A stretch of DNA of 55,620 nt from an uncultured Pelagibacteraceae bacterium (GTDB lineage Bacteria > Pseudomonadota > Alphaproteobacteria > Pelagibacterales > Pelagibacteraceae), in NCBI GenBank assembly GCA_902599495.1, contig CACKFY010000006.1, positions 1 to 55,620 on the forward strand, written 5' to 3'. The position numbers and the translations under genes are program-made. Position 1 is the stretch's first letter; the number at the start of each line of letters is the position of its first letter. The notes below the pieces were generated by a model, which had not been told where the DNA came from, made no database searches, and was given only the letters and a program-made list of their open reading frames with translations. This document shows positions 44,268-51,999 of the stretch, in pieces.

Positions 44268-45274
44268 AAAAAAAAGTAATACTTTCAAAACTTCAGAGAA
44301 TTTTTAAAAAATATAATCTTCCAGACAATCACTCCAGGATTTGTGCTGATTATTTACTTAAAGCTGAATTAATAAATGCACAGTCCCATGGTTTAGCAAG
44401 ATTAAAGATGTATTGTGATAGACTGAAAAAAGGTCTTATAAATTCAAAACCAAAAATAAAAATAAAAAAAATCAGTCCATCTATCTCGCACATTAATGCA
44501 GATAACGGTATTGGTTTTGTTGCTGCTGATATAGGTATTAAGGTAGCTATTAAAAATGCAAAAAAAAATGGAATTGGTCTTGTGGCTATTAAAAAAAGTG
44601 GCCATTATGGATTATCTAGTTTTTATGCCGAGCAAGCTGTAAAGAAAAATTTAATAGTATTTTGTTTTACCAATGCTCCTCCTGCGTTAGCGCCACATGG
44701 AGCGAAAAAATCTTTGTTCGGAACTAATCCTATTTGCTTTGGAGCACCAACAGGTAATACACCTTTTATATTTGACTCTTCAGCTTCAATGATTAATCGA
44801 GGTAAAATACGAAGAGCAGAAAAGTTGGGTTTAAAAATTCCTTTCGGCGTTGCTCTTAATAAAAAAGGAAAAATAACGACAGACGCTAAACAAGCCTTGC
44901 AAGGTACGCAACTACCTATAGCAGGATTTAAAGGTTCAGGTTTAGCTTGGATGGTTGATATACTAAGTGGTGTTTTGACTGGAAGCAGCCATGGTGGAAA
45001 AACAAAAGATCCTTTTGATGACTTTTCAGGACCACAAAACGTAGGACATCTATTTATTACGATTAATCCAAATGTTTTTTCGGGTAATAGTTTTTTAAAA
45101 GAGATGAAAAAAAATATCAAATTAGTTAAAAAACTTCCTAAAGCAAAAGGATTTAGCTCAATAATGTATCCTGGAGAAAGAAAAAATAAGATATATAAAA
45201 AAAATATAAATAAAGATATATCTATACCTTCAAAAATACTGAAAGAAATGGAAGACCTTGATGCTAACGAATAA
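44264..45274 (+). CDS. Ldh2/MDH2-family NAD(P)-dependent dehydrogenase (ComC-like)
   Basis: A 336-residue member of the malate/L-lactate/sulfolactate dehydrogenase family (Ldh2). SQSHGLARL-type AQSHGLARLKMY near residue 40, KKSGHYGLSSFYAEQA near 108 with the catalytic His, APHGAKKSLFGTNPICFGAPT near 143 and GFKGSGLAWMVDILSGVL near 225 are family motifs. The start is a GTG overlapping the upstream stop (GTGA). Known members oxidise malate, lactate, ureidoglycolate or (S/R)-sulfolactate. In an operon with a taurine-type transporter and Pta, sulfolactate or a similar hydroxyacid is an attractive but unproven substrate. Confidence 0.85.
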   Translation: MKKKVILSKLQRIFKKYNLPDNHSRICADYLLKAELINAQSHGLARLKMYCDRLKKGLINSKPKIKIKKISPSISHINADNGIGFVAADIGIKVAIKNAKKNGIGLVAIKKSGHYGLSSFYAEQAVKKNLIVFCFTNAPPALAPHGAKKSLFGTNPICFGAPTGNTPFIFDSSASMINRGKIRRAEKLGLKIPFGVALNKKGKITTDAKQALQGTQLPIAGFKGSGLAWMVDILSGVLTGSSHGGKTKDPFDDFSGPQNVGHLFITINPNVFSGNSFLKEMKKNIKLVKKLPKAKGFSSIMYPGERKNKIYKKNINKDISIPSKILKEMEDLDANE

Positions 45275-46169
45275 AAACATAGTTTGTCCTGAAAATCTTT
45301 TAAACATTGCAAAAGGTAAAGGTCCAGTGAAAGCTGTAATAGTAAATGCTGTAAAAAAAGTTGCAATAGAGTCGGCTAAGCAAGCAGTTGAGGCAAATTT
45401 AATAACACCATTGTTTATTGGAGATAAGTCAATAATCGAAAAAATTTCAAAAGAAATTAATTGGGATATTTCAAAATATGAAATTGTTCATGAGCCTGAT
45501 GAAAATAGTACTGCTCCGATTGCTGCAAAATTAGCTAGTGATGGAAAAGTAAAAATAATAGTTAAAGGTCATATTCACACAGATGTTTTAATGAAAGCAG
45601 TACTAAAAAGAGATTTAAATCTAATAGGTAAAAAAAGATTGAGCCATGTATGGCATATGACATTAGAAAAAAATGACAAGCCATTCATTATTACTGATGG
45701 CGCGTTAAACGTGTTACCTAAATTAGAAACTAAAATGCATATTCTAAAAAACTCTGTAGATTTTGCAAATAGGATAGGTATTGAAAAACCTAAAGTTTCA
45801 ATTTTATCTGCTACAGAAGAAGTTTTAGAAAGTGTTCCAAGTTCTGTTGAAGCTAAAGAATTAACAAAGAGAGCTAAAGAGGAAGGTATTAAAGCTGATG
45901 TTTTTGGTCCGATGGCATTTGATAATTCGGTTTCTGAAAAAGCTGCCCAAATAAAAGGAATAAAAAATGCTGTTGCAGGAAAAACAGATATTCTATTGGT
46001 ACCTAATGTAGAAGCGGGCAATGGATTAGTTAAAATGATGATTTTTTTTATGGGCGCTTGTGCTGCAGGAGTAGTTGTAGGCGGTAAAGTACCAGTAGTT
46101 ATTACAAGTAGAGCTGACGATACTCAAGCAAGACTTGCCTCTATGGCTGCTGCTGTCGTTGCACTCTAA
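45258..46169 (+). CDS. pta: Phosphate acetyl/butyryltransferase (Pta type associated with sulfonate degradation)
   Basis: A 303-residue phosphate acyltransferase. GDKSIIEKIS near residue 55, IIVKGHIHTDVLMKAVLK near 96, KKRLSHVWHM, FIITDGALNVLP near 145 and ATEEVLESVPSSVEAKEL near 195 match the phosphotransacetylase/phosphate butyryltransferase family, as does VPNVEAGNGLVKMM near 250. It converts acetyl phosphate to acetyl-CoA. In taurine degraders a short Pta of this type handles the acetyl phosphate released by sulfoacetaldehyde acetyltransferase. That enzyme is not in the window. It overlaps the upstream dehydrogenase by 17 bp and the next gene by one base. Confidence 0.88.
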   Translation: MMLTNKNIVCPENLLNIAKGKGPVKAVIVNAVKKVAIESAKQAVEANLITPLFIGDKSIIEKISKEINWDISKYEIVHEPDENSTAPIAAKLASDGKVKIIVKGHIHTDVLMKAVLKRDLNLIGKKRLSHVWHMTLEKNDKPFIITDGALNVLPKLETKMHILKNSVDFANRIGIEKPKVSILSATEEVLESVPSSVEAKELTKRAKEEGIKADVFGPMAFDNSVSEKAAQIKGIKNAVAGKTDILLVPNVEAGNGLVKMMIFFMGACAAGVVVGGKVPVVITSRADDTQARLASMAAAVVAL

Positions 46170-46876
46170 TGAAACCTTTAAAAAACTGGGATAATAAAAC
46201 TTGGCTGTCATCAAAGAAATACATCGATCAATTTCATAAATTTTTAAAAAAAAAAGTTAAATTAAACAAAGATACAAGAATTTTAGATATAGGTTGTGGT
46301 AGGGCAAATATAATTAGCTTTCTGCAAAAAAAATATAAATTTAAAACAAAAGCTGTTGGAATAGATGTTTTAAAAAATAAAAACACTCGAAAAAATATAT
46401 TATTTAAGAAATCAGACGCTATAAAATATCTCAAAAAAGGTGACAAATTTGATGTGATAATTATCAAACAAACAATTCATTTTTTTTCAAAAACTAATAT
46501 TATTTCTTTGCTAAATTTGGTTAAAAAGAATTTGAATACCAAAGGAACGCTGTTAATTTTTTCTCTTAAAACTAAAAACAATAAAATACCTTGTTTTAAA
46601 AAAATGAAAAAACAACTAAACAATAGTCTTAAAAAAGACGAAATATTATTTAAAATTATTAGAAAAAATTTAAAAAGAATAAAAGAGTCAAATTTCAATT
46701 TTAATGTAAGAATTTCTAAGAAAAAGTATCTGTCGATGATTAAAAATAGATATATGTCTTGTCTTTTAAACTTATCAAAAAAAGAGATTAATAAAGGTAT
46801 CGATGAAATTAATTTTAATTTTAAAAATCAATTAAATTTCACCGACACCTTGAAATGCTTAAGTTTTAGAAAATAA
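46169..46876 (+). CDS. Class I SAM-dependent methyltransferase
   Basis: A 235-residue, very Lys/Asn-rich methyltransferase. The SAM motif LDIGCGRANIISFL lies near residue 41, the acidic AVGIDVL near 66, DVIIIKQTIHFF near 95 and the post-motif LLNLVKKNLNTKGTLLIFSLKTK near 113 complete the fold. It starts on the stop of pta (TAATG) so is the last gene of the transporter operon. Its stop abuts the convergent GYD gene with no spacer. The substrate is unknown. Its base use is more AT-rich than the genes upstream, judging by its lysine and asparagine content. Confidence 0.75.
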   Translation: MKPLKNWDNKTWLSSKKYIDQFHKFLKKKVKLNKDTRILDIGCGRANIISFLQKKYKFKTKAVGIDVLKNKNTRKNILFKKSDAIKYLKKGDKFDVIIIKQTIHFFSKTNIISLLNLVKKNLNTKGTLLIFSLKTKNNKIPCFKKMKKQLNNSLKKDEILFKIIRKNLKRIKESNFNFNVRISKKKYLSMIKNRYMSCLLNLSKKEINKGIDEINFNFKNQLNFTDTLKCLSFRK

Positions 46877-47200
46877 TTATTTTCCAGGCTCTTTGTAAGT
46901 AGTGGCCATTTTTTTTGCAGTTTCTGCTATTCCATTAAGATCAACATCTTCTAGAATAGTAAAATCTGAAACCGCACCACTTGACACTGCTACCATTGCA
47001 GCTGCAGCGGCTTGTTCGAAAGTACCTTCGATCTCTGCCATAAAGTCATATTTTCCTCTTAACCCGGCATAACGAGTTACCTTTGCTCCACCGGCAGCAG
47101 CAAGCGCAGATGTTGCAGCTTTTCTGTCTGTAGATGGATTACTGACAAAGCCACCAAGTCCCTTAGCGGTATAAACTCCTAGAGTTATAAATTTTGCCAT
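46877..47200 (-). CDS. GYD-domain small protein
   Basis: A 107-residue protein with the GYD-domain pattern: FITLGVYTAKGLGGF at the N-terminus, VTRYAGLRGKYDFMAEIEG near residue 41 with the GxYD-type motif (here GKYDF), and an Ala-rich helix after it. GYD proteins have a ferredoxin-like fold and unknown function. A strong Shine-Dalgarno site GGGAGG lies 6 bp before the ATG. It is the last gene of the small-protein cluster. The tail NGIAETAKKMATTYKEPGK is charged and probably flexible. Confidence 0.8.
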   Translation of the reverse strand: MAKFITLGVYTAKGLGGFVSNPSTDRKAATSALAAAGGAKVTRYAGLRGKYDFMAEIEGTFEQAAAAAMVAVSSGAVSDFTILEDVDLNGIAETAKKMATTYKEPGK

Positions 47201-47215
47201 GTGTTCCTCCCTTTG

Positions 47216-47509
47216 TTATTTTTCTACTACCACTGTTCCTGAATGTGGATCTGTAACTCCTAATTCAGATGACAGTTCTTCTAAAGTGTGCCTCAGTGTG
47301 TCCAAAAATTCAATCATTTTTGGTCTTGCTTTAGCAATATCATCTTCAGAATTCCATTCGCCAATCATAAAAAATTCGTTTGGTTTTGTTTCAACGTATT
47401 TTGCTGAAACTTGACCCTCGAACTTAGGCATATCGTTGATTTTTTTTAAATATTCCTCTCTGTTAGATGATTTCACTTTGCATCTAACAATATTCATAAA
47501 CTTTGTCAT
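47216..47509 (-). CDS. Small ferredoxin-like protein (antibiotic-biosynthesis-monooxygenase-like)
   Basis: A 97-residue protein. The order strand (MNIVRCKVKSS), helix (NREEYLKKIND), strand (VSAKYVETKPNEFFMIGEWNS), helix (FLDTLRHTLEEL) matches the ABM dimeric alpha-beta barrel. The ABM-type W is present in GEWNSEDDI near residue 51, but the usual histidines are not obvious. AAGGAG is 6 bp upstream of the ATG. It is 15 bp from the GYD gene. It could be a small oxygenase or just a binding protein; no substrate is proposed. Confidence 0.68.
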   Translation of the reverse strand: MTKFMNIVRCKVKSSNREEYLKKINDMPKFEGQVSAKYVETKPNEFFMIGEWNSEDDIAKARPKMIEFLDTLRHTLEELSSELGVTDPHSGTVVVEK

Positions 47510-47517
47510 ATATCTCC

Positions 47518-47934
47518 TTAAACGTAAATTTTATCTGCCAAACCATAACAAAGAATAGCGCTGATAATAACAAGAACAAGTGGAGCATATATTCCATCGT
47601 TTCTAGTTTTTTTAGTCAGACCTGTTTTATCAATTTTCAATGTATAAAAATTTGTAAATAAAATTGAAACATTCATTATAAAAACTAAGTTGAAGAACGC
47701 CCAAGTGGCCTCTACACCTCCTGATCTAATAAAAGCAATATAAATTGCCATCAAAACAGTAGCGATCATAAATGAACCTGCAAATCTCGTAATTAAAGTA
47801 GCAGTTTTATCAACCCCTCTACCCTTTAGAAATTTTTTAGTATCAAATACTAACTGGTAAGCGTAGCTACCAACTATAATAAAATGCGCTAAGTAAATTA
47901 TTAAATAAAATGCGTTACCAAATTTATCGATCAT
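47518..47934 (-). CDS. Four-TM membrane protein, unknown
   Basis: A 138-residue protein with four hydrophobic segments, near residues 5-28, 47-67, 76-95 and 117-134. I placed the start at the ATG at 47934 (MIDKFGNAFYLII), which has AGGA upstream and avoids overlap with the preceding gene; a longer frame from 47982 adds 16 residues inside that gene. DKTATLITRFAGSFM and FLKGRGVDK carry the positive charges. No family is recognised. It is the only polytopic membrane protein in the small-protein cluster, so it could be the membrane partner for the others. Confidence 0.75.
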   Translation of the reverse strand: MIDKFGNAFYLIIYLAHFIIVGSYAYQLVFDTKKFLKGRGVDKTATLITRFAGSFMIATVLMAIYIAFIRSGGVEATWAFFNLVFIMNVSILFTNFYTLKIDKTGLTKKTRNDGIYAPLVLVIISAILCYGLADKIYV

Positions 47935-47941
47935 AAATATC

Positions 47942-48229
47942 CTATGCGTTATAGTCCATGACCTGATCTGTGCACTCAACAAATTTATGGGGAGTGAAAA
48001 AATCGTTCATTTGACCTAGTTGATTAATAATTGCTTGTTCATCTTTTCCCTTCCACCAGCAAAACATTTCCATTGTATCGCCAGGTGTATTCCAAGTCAT
48101 CTGACAAGCTGCATTGTCACTTTTCATACTTTTAACAATATCTTCCATTTTCATTGAAGCTACTGTTTCTGTAAATTTAGCTTTCATTTCAGCAGATTTG
48201 AAAGTGTGTGTTACCATGTAGTTTTTCAT
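47942..48229 (-). CDS. Small ferredoxin-like protein, DUF4242-like (tentative)
   Basis: A 95-residue protein. MVTHTFKSAEMKAKF begins it, and MEMFCWWKGKDEQAIINQL near residue 54, then FFTPHKFVECTD near 77, resembles the DUF4242/nickel-binding type of small alpha-beta protein, where a beta strand with a central Cys precedes an EAI helix. There are three cysteines (near 41, 57 and 86). AGAAGGAG lies 6 bp before the ATG. The family call is tentative. It is 7 bp upstream of the four-TM gene in the cluster. Confidence 0.6.
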   Translation of the reverse strand: MKNYMVTHTFKSAEMKAKFTETVASMKMEDIVKSMKSDNAACQMTWNTPGDTMEMFCWWKGKDEQAIINQLGQMNDFFTPHKFVECTDQVMDYNA

Positions 48230-48242
48230 TTTTTCTCCTTCT

Positions 48243-48533
48243 TTATAGATTTATTTTAGATAGTTCATATAACTGAGCACTTTCTACACACTCAGCATAA
48301 ATTGCTTTAGCTGTGGGGTTATTTCCAGTTACAAACTCTTTCATTCCTGCTTCGTTGTGAACATTAACTTTAAATAACATTCCACTTTTATCTGGTATCA
48401 TTGCCCCAACAGTTTTTTCAGGGTAGGCAACGCTTTTTCTTACACTCATACCTTCATCTGATTGCATCCAACCCATGAAGGTTTCTAATTTGCCTTCTTT
48501 CAATTTAAGATGTACTAACATTTCCTTTTCCAT
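48243..48533 (-). CDS. Small ferredoxin-like protein, unknown
   Basis: A 96-residue protein. MLVHLKLKEGKLETFMGWMQS suggests a strand and helix, SGMLFKVNVHNEAGMKEFVTG near residue 50 a second strand and helix, as in dimeric ferredoxin-like folds. It has one Cys (near 82) and many Met. AAGGAG lies 7 bp upstream of the ATG. No named family is recognised. It sits between the DUF1330 and DUF4242-like genes; length and layout suggest descent from the same fold group as these, but sequence identity appears low. Confidence 0.6.
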   Translation of the reverse strand: MEKEMLVHLKLKEGKLETFMGWMQSDEGMSVRKSVAYPEKTVGAMIPDKSGMLFKVNVHNEAGMKEFVTGNNPTAKAIYAECVESAQLYELSKINL

Positions 48534-48548
48534 TTTTTCTCCTTTTAT

Positions 48549-48836
48549 TTAAACTCCTTTTATTATAATTCCATTAGCTATTGAGTTTGCTAATCGAATA
48601 GGTTTTACTGGTTTGTATTCCTCAGAGTCATACCACTCTAAAGCTTTTTCATAGGTTGGAAATTTAATTACAACTGTTCTAGGATATTTCCACTCACCAT
48701 CAATAACTTTGTATTCACCAGCACGTACAAGATATTCTCCTCCAAATTTATGAACTGTAGGTACGACTTTCCCGACATATTCTTTATAAGCTTCAGGATT
48801 TTTTACATCTATGTTAGCTATAACGTATCCGCTCAT
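48549..48836 (-). CDS. DUF1330-domain protein
   Basis: A 95-residue protein that follows the DUF1330 pattern well: GYVIANIDVKNPEAYKEYVGKV at the start, KFGGEYLVRAGEYKVIDGEW near residue 30, RTVVIKFPTYEKALEWYDSEEYKPVKPIRLANS near 53. DUF1330 proteins are small alpha-beta dimers of unknown function. No Shine-Dalgarno site is visible; the ATG lies 3 bp after the stop of the secreted-protein gene, so translation is probably coupled. Part of the small-protein cluster. Confidence 0.88.
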   Translation of the reverse strand: MSGYVIANIDVKNPEAYKEYVGKVVPTVHKFGGEYLVRAGEYKVIDGEWKYPRTVVIKFPTYEKALEWYDSEEYKPVKPIRLANSIANGIIIKGV

Positions 48837-48839
48837 TAC

Positions 48840-49211
48840 TTAATATAATGTTTGTACTACTTTTTTTACTCTTTCAGCTCCATTAGGAACTAAAGCTTCC
48901 ACAAAAGAATGGCACTTCTCAGTTTTAACTTGATTATATTTTGAACCGTAATGCTTATCTACTGCCTTGTTTACTCCTGCATCCCATTCTTTTTCCGCTA
49001 TTCCTATTTCAAGCGCAAATGTTTTTAAAACCTTTACAGTTGATATAGATTTTTCTTTCATGCCATATTCAAATTTTTCTCCTGAAGGCAGAAAGTAATT
49101 AGCCATGTAAATCCCAACACAATCCCATGCTTTTGATTTATCTTTATCGCTCATACCTGCATTAGCAGAAGTGAATATCAAAAAAGATAATATTAAAATA
49201 ATTTTTTTCAT
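48840..49211 (-). CDS. Secreted two-cysteine protein, paralogue of 49214
   Basis: A 123-residue protein with a signal peptide (MKKIILILSFLIFTSANA). The mature part is helical, with two cysteines in AWDCVG near residue 30 and TEKCHSF near 99. Shared with the preceding gene's product are a C-x-G, PSGEKFEYGM versus PADTIEVKNM, STVKVLK versus SVKVIRE, KAVDKHYG versus AYVDKVYG, and the final C-x-x-F. The two are a tandem duplication. Gap to the upstream gene is 2 bp. Function unknown; periplasmic location is inferred from the signal. Confidence 0.78.
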   Translation of the reverse strand: MKKIILILSFLIFTSANAGMSDKDKSKAWDCVGIYMANYFLPSGEKFEYGMKEKSISTVKVLKTFALEIGIAEKEWDAGVNKAVDKHYGSKYNQVKTEKCHSFVEALVPNGAERVKKVVQTLY

Positions 49212-49213
49212 GT

Positions 49214-49594
49214 TTAACCTGCGTAAATCGTTCTAGATAATTTTTCAATTTTTTCTTCTGACCCTTTAATTTGCTTATATATAAATTTATTACACTCACC
49301 ATTTTTAGCTTTATCAAAAGGCTTTCCATAAACTTTATCTACATAGGCATTCATACCTTTATTCATCTCATTTTCTTTAACACCTTCAGAGGCAAGGTAT
49401 TCTCTTATAACTTTTACTGAAGCCAAAGCTAATTCCATATTTTTGACTTCAATAGTATCAGCAGGTAAAACAGCTGTTGCACTGTAATGACCTAAACACT
49501 CTATTGTTTTTTCTTTTTGAGCTTTAGTTATATGTCCTGCCGCAAAAAGTGTGCTAAAGCAAAAAAAACTTATTAATATTAAATAATTTCTCAT
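49214..49594 (-). CDS. Secreted two-cysteine protein, first gene of the small-protein operon
   Basis: A 126-residue protein with signal peptide MRNYLILISFFCFSTLFAAG. The mature part has two cysteines, TIECLG near residue 30 and NGECNKF near 98, in the same spacing as its downstream paralogue. I chose the ATG at 49594, because GGGAGG ends 4 bp before it; the longer frame from 49606 would begin on the far side of that site. The mRNA leader holds a perfect 19-bp palindrome. No family is recognised. Fold and cysteine count also resemble the secreted protein at 43830. Confidence 0.78.
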   Translation of the reverse strand: MRNYLILISFFCFSTLFAAGHITKAQKEKTIECLGHYSATAVLPADTIEVKNMELALASVKVIREYLASEGVKENEMNKGMNAYVDKVYGKPFDKAKNGECNKFIYKQIKGSEEKIEKLSRTIYAG

Positions 49595-49606
49595 TAAACC
49601 TCCCAT

Positions 49607-49625
49607 TTAAGTATTACATACTTAA
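49607..49625 (-). promoter_or_regulatory. Perfect 19-bp palindrome before the small-protein operon
   Basis: TTAAGTAT-TAC-ATACTTAA is a perfect 8-bp inverted repeat with a 3-bp centre, ending 12 bp before the first start codon of the operon and next to its GGGAGG ribosome-binding site. It could be an operator for a dimeric repressor or a weak leader hairpin. The 102-bp gap 49607-49708 holds nothing else clear; promoter elements cannot be assigned with confidence. Confidence 0.6.
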
Positions 49626-49708
49626 AGTTATCTTAAAGAATTCAAAGTATTTTAATTATGTTAAAAATTTATTACAGGTATGCAATTTGTCTACAACCTC
49701 AAGACGAA

Positions 49709-50713
49709 CTAAGGAATAAGAATGATTTTAGGAGCAATACAGTTACCATTATGTATTTCTTGAAAGGCATCTGAGCCTTTTTTAAGATCTCGATATTCTA
49801 TCCATCCTAAATCACCTAATTTTTTGTCTTTTAAAATCGCTAAACTATTTTTGAAATCATTATTTGTGTAACAATAAGTTCCAACCAATGTTACTTCTTG
49901 GATTGTAAGTTTTTTAAAATTAAAAGTTCCAGAAGGTTGGGTTAAACCTATATGAACTATAGTTCCTCCAGGTGCTATTGAATTTATCGCTTGATGTCTA
50001 GTAATCTCTAGTCCCACAGACTCTAATATTAAGTCAAAATGATTTTCTTTTATAGATTTATCATCTGGTGCAACGAAGCTTGCTTTTAAGTATTTTTCGC
50101 ATTCATCTAATCTTTTTTTATTAGGATCAGACATAATTATATTTTTAGAATTTTTTTCTTTATTTAAGAACAGACCACAAAGCAAACCTATGGCCCCTGC
50201 TCCCTGAATTAAAATTTTACATTCAGATAAAGGTTTTTTAAGATTTTTTTCTGCTAATAAGAATGCGTGTAAAGCTACTGCTGCTGGTTCAGCTAAAGCT
50301 GCTTCTTTAATACTTAGATTTTTAGGAATTTCATAAATATTTTTTTCTGGTACCGATACTAATTCTGCCAATCCACCATTCCTTTTTATAGGTGTGCTCA
50401 TACCTACCATTGTTCTTTCCGGACACAAGTGCTCACTTTCATTTTGACAGTAATCACAATTTTCACAACTAATTAATGGATTAACTACAACGCTTTTATT
50501 TTTAAATTTTCCATCAAGACTAATCCCGCTTATCTCATGTCCTAATATCAAAGGTGGAATTCTTCTCTCATCATTTCCGTGATATGCGTGCATATCAGAT
50601 CCACAAATACCTGAAGCCTGAACTTTTATAATACTTTCACCAGGTTTTGGTGTTGGGTCTTTTTCTTTTCTGTAATCTATTTTTTGTGTTCCAGTGTAAA
50701 CTAATGCATGCAT
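49709..50713 (-). CDS. Zinc-dependent medium-chain alcohol dehydrogenase
   Basis: A 334-residue MDR-family dehydrogenase. The catalytic-zinc motif ICGSDMHAYHG is near residue 36, LGHEISG near 56, and the structural-zinc cysteines lie in CENCDYCQNESEHLC near 83. The NAD loop GAGAIGLLCG near 170 is followed by MSDPNKKR. It resembles threonine/sorbitol-type dehydrogenases. Its start overlaps the stop of the HpsN-like gene by one base, so they probably act in one pathway after the TRAP transporter. A polyol or DHPS-type alcohol is a reasonable substrate guess. Confidence 0.87.
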   Translation of the reverse strand: MHALVYTGTQKIDYRKEKDPTPKPGESIIKVQASGICGSDMHAYHGNDERRIPPLILGHEISGISLDGKFKNKSVVVNPLISCENCDYCQNESEHLCPERTMVGMSTPIKRNGGLAELVSVPEKNIYEIPKNLSIKEAALAEPAAVALHAFLLAEKNLKKPLSECKILIQGAGAIGLLCGLFLNKEKNSKNIIMSDPNKKRLDECEKYLKASFVAPDDKSIKENHFDLILESVGLEITRHQAINSIAPGGTIVHIGLTQPSGTFNFKKLTIQEVTLVGTYCYTNNDFKNSLAILKDKKLGDLGWIEYRDLKKGSDAFQEIHNGNCIAPKIILIP

Positions 50714-51999
50714 TAATTAGAGAAACCGTACTTCCTTAATCTAATATCTGCTGTTCGTGCATGAGCCTCCATACCTTCAGCTCTACCAAGTCTTGCTGCA
50801 GTTGCCCCAACAACTTTTGTTGCATCTTTTGTCATTCTTTGGAAAGTTAATGTTTTAATAAATTTTCCAACGAATAGTCCGCCAGTATATCTTCCACCAC
50901 CTTTTGTTGGTAATATATGGTTCGTTCCTGAACATTTGTCTCCGTAAGCTACTGTAGTCTCTTCGCCTAAAAATAATGAACCGTAATTTCTTAATCTCTT
51001 TAACCACCAGTTTAAGTTTTCAGCGTGAACTTCTAAGTGCTCAGAAGCATATTTGTCACTCACTTCTGCCATTTCTTCATTGGTATCACATAATATTACC
51101 TCACCATAATCTTTCCAAGCAGCAGTAGCATTTACTTTTGCAAGTTCAGGTAATTCATTAATCAGCTCTGGTACTCTTTTCATCGTAAAGTCTGCTAACT
51201 CTTTATCTGTAGTGAATAACCATGCTGGAGAATTATATCCGTGTTCCATCTGACCAACTAAATCAACTGCAACGATTTCTTTGTCAGCGGTCTTGTCTGC
51301 AATTATTGCAATTTCAGTAGGTCCAGCAAATTGATCTATACCTACTTTTCCATAAACTATTCTTTTTGCTTCAGCTACATATTGGTTTCCAGCTCCAACA
51401 AGAAAATCAACAGGCGGGTTATCAAAACAACCATGTGTTAAAGATCCTATTGCAGCTACGCCACCTAAATTCATAATAACGTCGGCGCCACAATGATTGG
51501 CAGCAAAAATTATTCCTGGGTTTGCACCCTCTTTATCTTTTGGTGGACTAGCACAAATAATAGTTTTGACACCAGCTACTTTTGCTGGAGTAATCGCCAT
51601 TACCGCTGAAGATATATGCGCGTATCGACCTCCTGGTATATAACATCCAGCTGTATCAACTGGAATTAATCTTTGTCCAGCGAATAATCCTTTGGACAGC
51701 TCAACTTCAAAATCGTTATTCATGCTTTTCAATTGATGCTCCGCGAATTTTCTAATTCGTTCGTGAGCAAATTTAACATCGTCTTTTGTCTTTTGATCAA
51801 CTTTTTTGATTGCTTCTTCAATCTTTTCTTTAGAGACAATTACTTCTCCATCGTATTTATCAAATTTTTTATTAAGCTCTTTAATTGCCACTTCTTTACG
51901 TTTTGCAATATCATTTAGAATATCTTGCACAGCTGCCTGTGTTTTGTGATCATCCGTTTCCGGAGTTTTAGAAGCTTTTTTAATATATTTAGTTGCCAT
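50713..51999 (-). CDS. Histidinol-dehydrogenase-family enzyme, probable sulfopropanediol 3-dehydrogenase (HpsN-like)
   Basis: About 428 residues from the ATG at 51999 (MATKYIKKA); a longer frame from 52026 runs deeper into dctM. The HisD fold is clear: VDTAGCYIPGGRYAHISSAVM, DQFAGPTEIAIIAD, GQMEHGYNSPAWL and the catalytic Glu-His in ASEHLEVHAENL. It differs from true HisD by the RYAHISS and NYGSLFLGEETTVAYGDKCSGTNHILPTKGGGRYTGG stretches, which fit the HpsN group that oxidises dihydroxypropanesulfonate to sulfolactate. Its neighbours, a TRAP transporter and an alcohol dehydrogenase rather than his genes, agree. The substrate remains an inference. Confidence 0.82.
   Translation of the reverse strand: MATKYIKKASKTPETDDHKTQAAVQDILNDIAKRKEVAIKELNKKFDKYDGEVIVSKEKIEEAIKKVDQKTKDDVKFAHERIRKFAEHQLKSMNNDFEVELSKGLFAGQRLIPVDTAGCYIPGGRYAHISSAVMAITPAKVAGVKTIICASPPKDKEGANPGIIFAANHCGADVIMNLGGVAAIGSLTHGCFDNPPVDFLVGAGNQYVAEAKRIVYGKVGIDQFAGPTEIAIIADKTADKEIVAVDLVGQMEHGYNSPAWLFTTDKELADFTMKRVPELINELPELAKVNATAAWKDYGEVILCDTNEEMAEVSDKYASEHLEVHAENLNWWLKRLRNYGSLFLGEETTVAYGDKCSGTNHILPTKGGGRYTGGLFVGKFIKTLTFQRMTKDATKVVGATAARLGRAEGMEAHARTADIRLRKYGFSN

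Noticed and set aside
44623-45366. Long minus-strand open frame (247 codons) over the Ldh2-type dehydrogenase gene
   Set aside because: The plus-strand frame has clear family motifs; the antisense translation is low-complexity and Leu/Phe/Ser-rich with no recognisable domain.
45575-46021. Minus-strand frame of 148 codons inside pta
   Set aside because: Shadow of a confident phosphate acyltransferase gene; no domain visible.
50713-51999. Annotation as histidinol dehydrogenase of histidine synthesis
   Set aside because: No other his gene is nearby, the neighbours are a TRAP transporter and an alcohol dehydrogenase, and the sequence follows the HpsN-type pattern; this stays an inference.
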